This document shows positions 1 to 5,897 of a stretch of 9,034 bases of DNA, piece after piece. The notes under the pieces were generated by a model. That model was not told the origin of the DNA, searched no databases, and worked only from the letters and a program-made list of their open reading frames with translations. Each line of letters begins with the position of its first letter. Position 1 is the first letter of the stretch. This stretch comes from Methanobacteriota archaeon. Its GTDB lineage: Archaea; Thermoplasmatota; Poseidoniia; Poseidoniales; SP79. Where the stretch lies: positions 1-9,034 of the forward strand of contig PAZI01000003.1 of the NCBI GenBank assembly GCA_002715545.1, given 5' to 3'. The position numbers and the translations under genes are program-made.

Positions 1-240
1 GGACCGGGACCACCAGGACCGCGGGGGCCGGGACCACCAGGACCGCGGGGGCCGGGACCACCAGGACCGCGGGGGCCGGGACCTCCAGGACCGGGACCAC
101 CAGAACCGAGACCACCAGGACCGGGACCTCCAGGGCCGGGACCACCAGGACCGGGACCTCCAGGACCGGGACCTCCAGGACCGGGACCACCGCGGGGGCC
201 GGGACCTCCAGGACCGGGACCTCCAGGACCGGGACCACTA
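1..240. repeat. GC-rich 15/24-bp minisatellite encoding a GGPGP tail
   Basis: The first 240 bases are a tandem array of a 15-bp unit (GGACCGGGACCWCCA on the plus strand) mixed with 24-bp units that add GCGGGGGCC. From the left edge the units read 15, three of 24, six of 15, one composite of 33, then two of 15, with scattered point changes. Read from the minus-strand gene the 15-bp unit gives the pentapeptide GGPGP and the 24-bp unit an octapeptide GPRGPGGP. All unit lengths are multiples of three, so copy-number change keeps the frame open. The array starts before the window, so its full length is unknown, and it is a likely place for assembly collapse. Confidence 0.95.
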
Positions 241-1316
241 GGGCCCGAAGCGGAGGGAGATTCATCCCATTCCTCATCCCATTCTTCCTCATCCCAAGAT
301 GATGAGCCATCTAAAGAAAGACGAAGGCCAAGAGTATGGCAAGCTCGTTCTAAGCAAGCAAGATTATTCCAAGCATCAATGATGGTTGGACCAATGGATA
401 AGATACCCTGTCCTCGAAGAGAAACGATTCTGTTTCCCGTCTCTGAAAGACCAGCCCGAATCGCCCGATGATCCTCGGAAGGGTCATCACTCATATCGAT
501 AATTGGGATTACAGAGAAACCCATTCTATCTCCAAAGTTACCAATATCTATCTCATCTGTCGTTTCATCAATGGAAAAGGCTTCACTCCAAAGTCCATAG
601 CCATGAATTACTGCTGCCCGAGCACCAAATTCTACAACTGCAACTTCCATGCAGATCTGATGTAAATCCCAATCTTCTGTCATATTCTCTGGTGGTGTTT
701 GACCCAATCTAGTTGATACAATATCAAGGTCACTCAGGGCAGACATGGACGCGCCTGCCCTATTAGCGTGGATAATCCCTGGAGTTCCTTCATTCAACAC
801 TGACATACTGCCAACAGATGCATAAAAATGGCCTTCATGACTCATCTGTCGTGCTGCCCAGCAGTAATGGGCCAGTTCATGGGATGACATCACAAATTCA
901 TCGGCTACGATAGGGGGGAGCGAAGGGGTTTGGAGTTGCTGATTCTCAGCCTCAGTTGCAACAACTTGTTGTTGGAGATGGTGAAGATCAACTGAATCTG
1001 ATGGGGATTGAATGGGGGGAGGGAGTTCATCTGAGGCGGGGGTTGCCGTAACGGGCTGAACAAGCTGTTCGGGAGAGGTTGGGAGTGTTCGGAGATCACT
1101 TTCGGGAGAAGGGGGTTCATCCACTAAGGACATTGAAGCGGGGCTTGGCGCCTCCACGGGAGACTGAGGGGCTGAATCTTCCGAAGGAGGCTGTGTAACA
1201 TTTTCCTCATCTTCTGCACTCATGAACGCATCATGGAGGAGGTCGTCAGTTGTGGTTTTCTCAGTAGGTACAGGAGAGCTGGATTTGTCCTCCTCAACAG
1301 TCTCTTCCTCTGTCAT
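1..1316 (-). CDS. Class II aldolase/adducin-like protein with Gly/Pro repeat tail (3' end outside window)
   Basis: Seen: an uninterrupted minus-strand frame of 438 codons from ATG at 1316, running off the left edge without a stop. An in-frame TGA lies a few codons upstream; GTG or TTG just before the ATG are other possible starts. Residues 1-137 are low complexity, rich in Pro, Ser, Glu and Asp, with a short Gln-rich stretch near 112-130. Residues about 138-335 match the class II aldolase/adducin pattern: HELAHYCWAARQMS, then YASVGSMSV, a central AAVIHGYG, and RGQGILSIGPTIIDAW followed by an ERACH helix. Residues 341-352 are a WDEEEWDEEWDE stretch, and from 356 on the protein is GGPGP/GPRGPGGP repeat. 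Family knowledge: active class II aldolases bind a metal through an HxH pair plus a third His in an NHG-like motif. Here these are HGY (238-240) and RGQG (301-304), so classical aldolase or epimerase activity is doubtful. No signal peptide or membrane segment is visible. A binding or structural role is inference. Fold assignment is fairly secure, function unknown. Confidence 0.7.
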   Translation of the reverse strand, partial: MTEEETVEEDKSSSPVPTEKTTTDDLLHDAFMSAEDEENVTQPPSEDSAPQSPVEAPSPASMSLVDEPPSPESDLRTLPTSPEQLVQPVTATPASDELPPPIQSPSDSVDLHHLQQQVVATEAENQQLQTPSLPPIVADEFVMSSHELAHYCWAARQMSHEGHFYASVGSMSVLNEGTPGIIHANRAGASMSALSDLDIVSTRLGQTPPENMTEDWDLHQICMEVAVVEFGARAAVIHGYGLWSEAFSIDETTDEIDIGNFGDRMGFSVIPIIDMSDDPSEDHRAIRAGLSETGNRIVSLRGQGILSIGPTIIDAWNNLACLERACHTLGLRLSLDGSSSWDEEEWDEEWDESPSASGPSGPGPGGPGPGGPGPRGGPGPGGPGPGGPGPGGPGPGGPGPGGLGSGGPGPGGPGPRGPGGPGPRGPGGPGPRGPGGPG

Positions 1317-1397
1317 CAACGACACGCCCTGTCATCCGACAGAGGGTATCATGCTTTATCTTCATCGTGGTGGAAGGTGGATAAGGGAAAGTGCTGA

Positions 1398-1404
1398 TTA
1401 AATA
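1398..1404 (+). promoter_or_regulatory. Probable TATA box for tRNA-Asp
   Basis: TTAAATA at this position is the most A/T-rich stretch in the 113-bp gap between the two genes. Its centre is 29 bp before the mature tRNA 5' end. That agrees with an archaeal TATA box about 26 bp before a start site lying a few bases upstream of the tRNA. Assignment rests on position and composition only. Confidence 0.45.
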
Positions 1405-1429
1405 GATACTCCATCTCGCCATGTCGCCA

Positions 1430-1502
1430 GCCCGCGTAGTGTAGTGGCCTATCATGCAGCCCTGTCGAGGCTGCGACCCGGGTTCAAATCCCGGCGCGGG
1501 CG
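1430..1502 (+). tRNA. tRNA-Asp(GTC)
   Basis: A full cloverleaf can be folded by hand. The acceptor stem is GCCCGCG (1430-1436) with CGCGGGC (1495-1501), and the discriminator is G1502, as expected for Asp. T8-A9 lead into a D-arm starting GTGTAGTGG. The anticodon stem CAGCC/GGCTG (1457-1461, 1469-1473) closes a seven-base loop CTGTCGA with anticodon GTC at 1464-1466. The T-arm is CCGGG-TTCAAAT-CCCGG. The bases after G1502 are CCT, so the CCA tail is not encoded and must be added. No intron is present. Position 37 is G (1467), the base Trm5 methylates. The gene converges with trm5, leaving 35 bp between them. Confidence 0.97.
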
Positions 1503-1537
1503 CCTTAGCATAGCGGAATTAGAGGCTAGAAGTTCTT

Positions 1538-2671
1538 TCAAAATTGAGCTTCAACCATGTAAACAGACTCACTTGAAGAATATGACCGGGTTTCTCTACA
1601 GACTACTTTCTCACACTGCAGATCCTTTTTCAGAGTGGTTGAAAGAGATTCAGCAGACTCGGAAGGAGCGTGAATCCAGCCAAGCAATAATGCACCCGGG
1701 CAGAGAAGAGGGAGCGGGTCAAGAAATGCATCTGGGCCCGACCTGGGAAGATTACAACAAATGACGTCTATGGTTCCTTGACGTTCTTGGATGGATGCGA
1801 TTTCCTTCGCCCGGCCTTCAATGATCTCAATAGGGGTGGTTGAGTTTGATGGCATATTGAGACGGGCAAGAGCGATTGCTGATGGATTGATGTCAATCCC
1901 CAAAAGAGAGGAAATGGGGATGCGGTGATGGATAATCGAACGAAGCATTGGACCTACTCCACAATATGGATCAGCAATGCGAAGGGGGCGGGCGGCCTCT
2001 GATGCGAATTCATGAAGCCGATTGATGAATTCTCGACGTTGGCCTTCAAGTCGTGGATTGTAATATGCGGCGGCAGGATCGACAGTAAGGGTGACACCGT
2101 CTGTACGGACTTTCGTTAGCGTCGAGAATATTTTTTCTCGGTCATCAACGGTGACGTCGGAGGAGGGGTGGATGAGCCGGTTCTTATCTCGGGCAATCAG
2201 AGGAAGAAGATGTCGCTGGCGATAAGGGCCTACCACACCAAGGTCAACGAACACCGCCCGAAGGCTCTTTTTTCGTTCAAGAAGGAGTTTGCCTGCTTCC
2301 ATGAAGTGAGTTGTATCACCCGACTCTATACGTTCTCTCTGCTCCGAACCAAGGCGCAAGAGGACGATATCACCTAGGACATCATGCGGAGGGAATGGAG
2401 CAGGGGGTGAATCGTTTTCAGCGAGAAAGCGAATGTAGGCTTCTGTAAGTGAGTCTGCGGGAATGGTAGTGGTGTGATGACTTTCAGTGACCGTCCATTC
2501 AAACATCTGTGAAATCTCAGCGATTGCAGGGGCTTCATCAGATAGAGGAATCCCATTTTGTTCTCCTATCGATTGAATAGGAGCCCCGTGGCGCGTCCAG
2601 CCTTTTTGTTTGAGGAGAAGATACGTTGTTTGAGTATGAAGGGGTTCAACGAGGGCGTGGCGGCAAAGCAT
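1538..2671 (-). CDS. trm5: tRNA (guanine37-N1)-methyltransferase Trm5
   Basis: This enzyme transfers a methyl group from S-adenosylmethionine to N1 of G37, next to the anticodon, and helps prevent +1 frameshifting. The 377-residue length is normal for archaeal Trm5. Seen: an N-terminal D1-like region (about 5-45); the D2 region with HDVLGDIVLLRLG (96-108) and VDPAAAYYNPRL (197-208), matching the family's VYFNPRL signature; then the Rossmann methyltransferase core with ADPYCGVGP (233-241) for SAM binding, LGIDINPSAI (257-266), and the catalytic-loop motif CNLPRSG (306-312). ATG 2671 is the only reasonable start: an in-frame TGA lies six codons upstream and no Shine-Dalgarno is visible, so the mRNA may be leaderless. 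The gene diverges from dphB over 28 bp. Codons around the NLP motif and the SAM loop are intact, so it should be active. The m1G37 role is family knowledge; wyosine-pathway variants of Trm5 are not excluded. Confidence 0.9.
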   Translation of the reverse strand: MLCRHALVEPLHTQTTYLLLKQKGWTRHGAPIQSIGEQNGIPLSDEAPAIAEISQMFEWTVTESHHTTTIPADSLTEAYIRFLAENDSPPAPFPPHDVLGDIVLLRLGSEQRERIESGDTTHFMEAGKLLLERKKSLRAVFVDLGVVGPYRQRHLLPLIARDKNRLIHPSSDVTVDDREKIFSTLTKVRTDGVTLTVDPAAAYYNPRLEGQRREFINRLHEFASEAARPLRIADPYCGVGPMLRSIIHHRIPISSLLGIDINPSAIALARLNMPSNSTTPIEIIEGRAKEIASIQERQGTIDVICCNLPRSGPDAFLDPLPLLCPGALLLGWIHAPSESAESLSTTLKKDLQCEKVVCRETRSYSSSESVYMVEAQF

Positions 2672-2688
2672 CTTGATGGTAGTGCTTC

Positions 2689-2693
2689 AAGGA
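2689..2693 (+). promoter_or_regulatory. Shine-Dalgarno of dphB
   Basis: AAGGA lies six bases before the ATG at 2700 and supports that start over later GTG codons. The divergent trm5 start, 28 bp away on the other strand, has no such site. Confidence 0.5.
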
Positions 2694-2699
2694 TAGAAC

Positions 2700-3551
2700 A
2701 TGAATGGTTCGGGCCGACTTGTGATGATTGGTTTGGGGCCGGGAACACCTGGATATCTGACTCTAAAGGCCGTAGAGGAGGCAAGAAAAGCTGACCACAG
2801 GGTTGTTGATGCATATACCTCGGTCCTTCTTGGTGAAGGATTGGAGAAGGTGATAGGGCCGTTTGAGCGGGTTCAAAGGCCATATCTCGAAATTCCAGAT
2901 GAATGGCTCCGGGCACACCGCGGCAAAACAGTAGCAGTGTTAGTGCCAGGCGACCCTATGATCTCAACCACACACGTCACGCTCATGCTTGATGCCAAGA
3001 AACTGGATTTTGAAGTGGAAGTGATTCATGGAATCAGTATCTTTGATCTAATAGGGGGGATTGGATTGCAATCCACTCGATTCGGGAGAATCGTTAGCTT
3101 GGTTTACCCATATGCAGGTTACGTAGCAACCTCACCGCTTGAGCTCATTGCATTCAATCTATGGCAGGATCTGCATACTCTTGTGCTATTGGATCTCGAC
3201 CCTTCCGGAGAAGGAGTCGCTGAACCTAAGCCAATGACGCCGGCGATTGCTCATGATGTTCTGCTACAAGCTCAGGGTGTACTAAGAGGGGAAGTCAAAA
3301 AGAAAGAGGGGGATGACTATCATTCCGTGAAATCAAACGTGGTGCAGAGATTCACAGAAGTGGATATTACGGAGATGAAAGTGGTGCTCTGCTCCGATCT
3401 CGGAGGATCTGGACAACGAATCGAGGTGGGAGTAGTAGGTGATCTAATGTATGCTCAACCGGGAACGATTCATGCGCTGGTGGTTCCTTCAAACCTGCAT
3501 GATATTGAACTGCAAGCGTGGTCATCTCACCCTCCAATTCGATCTCAATGA
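2700..3551 (+). CDS. dphB: Diphthine synthase (diphthamide step 2 methyltransferase)
   Basis: DphB/Dph5 uses S-adenosylmethionine to methylate the modified histidine of elongation factor 2 and form diphthine, the second stage of diphthamide synthesis; it is found in archaea and eukaryotes, not bacteria. The 283 residues are near the usual 250-290. Seen: MIGLGPGTPGYLTLKAVE (9-26), the first SAM-binding loop of the tetrapyrrole-methylase fold; LVPGDPMISTTH (81-92), the second loop; VIHGISI (108-114); GLQSTRFGR (122-130); the YPYAGYVATSP stretch (136-146); LHTLVLLDLD (158-167); and a C-terminal VVGDLM...LVVPSNLHDIE matching the family's late GKLH-type motif. The ATG has a good Shine-Dalgarno. 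Its stop is TGA at 3549-3551, and the following unknown gene begins 24 bp later in the same frame, so the two are probably cotranscribed. Confidence 0.95.
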   Translation: MNGSGRLVMIGLGPGTPGYLTLKAVEEARKADHRVVDAYTSVLLGEGLEKVIGPFERVQRPYLEIPDEWLRAHRGKTVAVLVPGDPMISTTHVTLMLDAKKLDFEVEVIHGISIFDLIGGIGLQSTRFGRIVSLVYPYAGYVATSPLELIAFNLWQDLHTLVLLDLDPSGEGVAEPKPMTPAIAHDVLLQAQGVLRGEVKKKEGDDYHSVKSNVVQRFTEVDITEMKVVLCSDLGGSGQRIEVGVVGDLMYAQPGTIHALVVPSNLHDIELQAWSSHPPIRSQ

Positions 3552-3575
3552 GATATCCGATGGTATCAAGCGAGG

Positions 3576-5231
3576 GTGTCCCCCCCTGACATCGTGGCAG
3601 TCAAACTCCCGGGCGACAAGCGTCAGAAGATTCGATTGCGCAACACGAAGACTGCGTCAGGGGAGGTAAAGAAACGACTGAAGCGCAACCTCGCCGCATT
3701 GATGGAAGAACCAAGGAAAACACTGCCCATCGAGGAATTCCCATTAGAGGAACGGAAGAAAGGAATTCTCCGAAAGACAATGGTACGGATTGAAGAGGTC
3801 ATTAGTAGAAGGAATGATCGGAAATGGTTACTGAAACGTGTGAACTCTCGAAGATATAAGGGGGCACCTGCAGCATATATCTCTGGGTTTCTGGCAGCAC
3901 TTGGAGAAGATTTTGATACAGTGATGACATTCTCCCTCGAGCCCTTTGGTAGAGCTTCATTCGTTCGAAGAGGAGATGGGGACGCTAGCAAAATGGCAGC
4001 ACTTCAGAATCATGACCATCCCGCATTGAGACTTCTATTATGGGAAGATCTGTCGCGTTCCGGGGTATGGTTCTTCTCAACGAAAGAAGGAGTGATATGT
4101 ACTGGCAAAAGGTCGGAACCTCCCGAAGGATGGTTAGAGGGTGTTCTTGGTCACAAAACCATACCTTTCACGCAAACTGATGATGGAGTGTGGAGGTACA
4201 AAACACGTGGTGGGAAGAATAGCCCTTTGTTGACTCTCGAAGTTTCGGGACAGACCATTGAAGTCAATACTGAACAATTAGGAAAACTCGACAAACCATT
4301 GATTCATCTTATGGCAAGGAGAATGCTACCTCCACGAGTTGGATCCATATGTACTGTAAATGCTACATGGAAACCCACTGGATGGGGGGAAGAAGATTTG
4401 CCCGAAGAGGCCATTGAAGCGATTGAAGAGGCATGTGATGCATGGCTGGATCTCAGACTAGGAGAGGATGATCTAGGAGCGCGTATCAAGGCGGCTGTGC
4501 TCGATAACATCGACAGAGGCTTTCTTGTGGGAGAAAGGTGGGTGAGGGACAAGGAAGAGTTTCTAACCCTCTTACAAGGCAATGAACTGGAAATAGAACT
4601 CCTTGGTGCTGTTCTGGATGATTTTGGTAAAGGATGGTCTGTGGAAGGTGATGGTCAACGAAGTGAGGCGGTTGGGGACGTCATACGGATTCGAACTTCA
4701 ACGTGCCACGGATTGTTGAAAGGGTTATGGAAAGACATAGATCCAACCGCACTGGTCAATTGTTTTGGGGTGAGTAAAGAACTTGCTGAGCAGACCTGGT
4801 TGAAACATATTGAAGGAAGAGACGGGACAGGGGCTTTGCTTCGAAGGATGAAAGAACAACATGAGAGTATGATGTTAGAGGAAAGATTCTCTGGGGGGGG
4901 TGCAAATGAAGCGGCCAATGTCATGCGCAACTTGATTCTCACTGCCATCTCCGAAGGAATGACAGCATCTATTGGGCTTGCACGTAAGCGTTCAGGTGGG
5001 ATGCGAACATCAGCCATAGGTTGGGCATGGTTGAACGTCATTGGAAGGACAAAAGGTCAAGAATGGGGATTTGAGGAAGATGCAAGGCGATTAGGCGAGG
5101 CTTGGGTCGATGATGTTCAGGGGATATGGGAATCTAGTGAACGATTGAATGAAAATGATGGTGATGAAGAACGAAAGACATTCAATGATGCGATGGAACG
5201 ATTCTGTGGACTCGTTGGTCAAGTTGATTGA
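3576..5231 (+). CDS. Unknown 551-residue soluble protein downstream of dphB
   Basis: I do not recognise this protein. Seen: no signal peptide and no convincing membrane segment, so it is probably cytoplasmic. The first ~100 residues are very rich in Lys and Arg (for example KLPGDKRQKIRLRN, RKKGILRKTMVR, RRNDRKWLLKRVNSRRYKG), which could bind nucleic acid or ribosomes, although this is inference. Residues about 105-215 are a mixed region with LRLLLWEDLSRSGVWFFSTK. Around 270-300 is an acidic helical stretch (EEAIEAIEEACDAWLD). Near 440-495 is a glycine-containing segment SGGGANEAANVM followed by AIGWAWLNVIG, and the C-terminus is acidic. The listed start is GTG; another in-frame GTG is at 3594. 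A C7 run (3580-3586) follows the start, and ATG 3560 would enter this frame if one C were absent. It follows dphB by 24 bp, suggesting an operon and a possible link to translation. Its end overlaps the opposing mogA by 13 bp. The long intact frame makes it a real gene. Confidence 0.85.
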   Translation: MSPPDIVAVKLPGDKRQKIRLRNTKTASGEVKKRLKRNLAALMEEPRKTLPIEEFPLEERKKGILRKTMVRIEEVISRRNDRKWLLKRVNSRRYKGAPAAYISGFLAALGEDFDTVMTFSLEPFGRASFVRRGDGDASKMAALQNHDHPALRLLLWEDLSRSGVWFFSTKEGVICTGKRSEPPEGWLEGVLGHKTIPFTQTDDGVWRYKTRGGKNSPLLTLEVSGQTIEVNTEQLGKLDKPLIHLMARRMLPPRVGSICTVNATWKPTGWGEEDLPEEAIEAIEEACDAWLDLRLGEDDLGARIKAAVLDNIDRGFLVGERWVRDKEEFLTLLQGNELEIELLGAVLDDFGKGWSVEGDGQRSEAVGDVIRIRTSTCHGLLKGLWKDIDPTALVNCFGVSKELAEQTWLKHIEGRDGTGALLRRMKEQHESMMLEERFSGGGANEAANVMRNLILTAISEGMTASIGLARKRSGGMRTSAIGWAWLNVIGRTKGQEWGFEEDARRLGEAWVDDVQGIWESSERLNENDGDEERKTFNDAMERFCGLVGQVD

Positions 5232-5815
5232 GGGCTGCGCGTTGCTCCAGGAGGGCGAAAGGCTTCACATATCGAAGCGTTGGTTTCAATATATGGACCA
5301 CCAATGAGATCGATGCAATATGGTACGGCTGGAAAAATCTCATCGACAGTTTCCCTAATGGCACGAGGTCGGCCAGGGAGGTTGAGAATCAATGAAGAGG
5401 ATCTGATGCCAGACACCTGTCGTGAAAGAACCGCTGTTGGAACATGGCGTAAGGAAATCCGGCGCATCTGTTCAGAAAAACCAGGTAACATTCGCGAACA
5501 TACTGCTGCCGTTGCTTCTGGGGTGACATCACGTGGAGTGGGGCCTGTTCCACCTGTCGTCACAACAAGGCTACAGCCCTCAGTATCTACAAGATTAATC
5601 AGAGAGGATTCAATCAAATGTTGTTCATCAGGGACAAGACAGCGGATGGCTGTCCACGGAGAATGAATTGCTTCTGAGAAGAATTCTAGGATTGCTGGGC
5701 CGCTCTGATCCTCATATTCACCGGATGATGCCCTGTCTGAAGCTGTCAAAATGCCGATGATGATGCTATCACCAACGCCATGGGCAGCGCCGCCATGATG
5801 TTGACTGATAATCAT
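5219..5815 (-). CDS. mogA: Molybdopterin adenylyltransferase (MogA/MoaB family)
   Basis: The family adenylates molybdopterin with ATP, priming it for metal insertion by MoeA in molybdenum or tungsten cofactor synthesis. Seen: IIIGILTASDRASSGEYED (18-36), the family's opening strand and TxSDR loop; VVTTGGTGPTPRDVTPEA (84-101), the diagnostic TGGTG...PRDxTPEA substrate-binding motif; PGFSEQMRRISL (111-122); LSRQVSGIR (130-138); and LILNLPGRPRAIRETVDEI (142-160), the NLPGxP motif. At 198 residues it is slightly longer than typical, with an N-terminal His/Gly-rich extension of about 15 residues and a short tail after the core. The start at 5815 has GAGG about seven bases upstream. It overlaps the end of the unknown gene by 13 bp tail to tail and diverges from the PLD gene over 82 bp. 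No other cofactor gene is in the window. MoaB and MogA cannot be separated by sight. Confidence 0.92.
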   Translation of the reverse strand: MIISQHHGGAAHGVGDSIIIGILTASDRASSGEYEDQSGPAILEFFSEAIHSPWTAIRCLVPDEQHLIESSLINLVDTEGCSLVVTTGGTGPTPRDVTPEATAAVCSRMLPGFSEQMRRISLRHVPTAVLSRQVSGIRSSSLILNLPGRPRAIRETVDEIFPAVPYCIDLIGGPYIETNASICEAFRPPGATRSPQST

Positions 5816-5887
5816 AATGGGGCCTCGCGCTCAGACATCTTGAGGATGACGCAAGAAGAGAAGGGTCATACATGAACGGGGACTGAC

Positions 5888-5892
5888 AGGAG
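5888..5892 (+). promoter_or_regulatory. Shine-Dalgarno of the LTD-PLD gene
   Basis: AGGAG lies five bases before the ATG at 5898 and fixes that start. An earlier ATG at 5872 is out of frame and reaches a stop after four codons. Confidence 0.6.
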
Positions 5893-5897
5893 AAGAT

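Noticed and set aside
1..240. A CRISPR array.
   Set aside because: The units are contiguous 15/24-bp repeats with no unique spacers, and they are in frame with a coding sequence.
1..250. A true collagen triple-helix domain.
   Set aside because: The repeat period is five or eight residues, so glycine does not fall at every third position over any long stretch.
1..471. Plus-strand open frame through the GC-rich repeat, giving a GPGPP/GPRGP collagen-looking peptide followed by a Ser/His and Arg-rich stretch.
   Set aside because: The repeat has no stops in this frame simply because of its composition. The opposite strand carries a 438-codon frame with a recognisable domain through the same DNA, so this is an antisense shadow.
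1444..1764. Plus-strand frame of 106 codons.
   Set aside because: It starts inside the tRNA-Asp gene and then runs antisense to trm5; its N-terminal part is translated tRNA sequence.
2566..2916. Minus-strand frame across the trm5/dphB junction.
   Set aside because: It overlaps the start of trm5 in another frame and is antisense to dphB, both of which have clear family motifs.
2700..5231. One fused protein of dphB and the unknown gene through readthrough of the in-frame TGA at 3549.
   Set aside because: The two frames coincide, but DphB ends at its normal length with its normal C-terminal motif, and no recoding signal is visible. A separate start is simpler.
5280..5666. Plus-strand frame of 128 codons opposite mogA.
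   Set aside because: It is antisense to the diagnostic MogA motifs and has no recognisable content.
5872..5886. Four-codon ATG-TGA frame before the LTD-PLD gene as a regulatory upstream ORF.
   Set aside because: It is too short to distinguish from chance and has no clear ribosome-binding site of its own.
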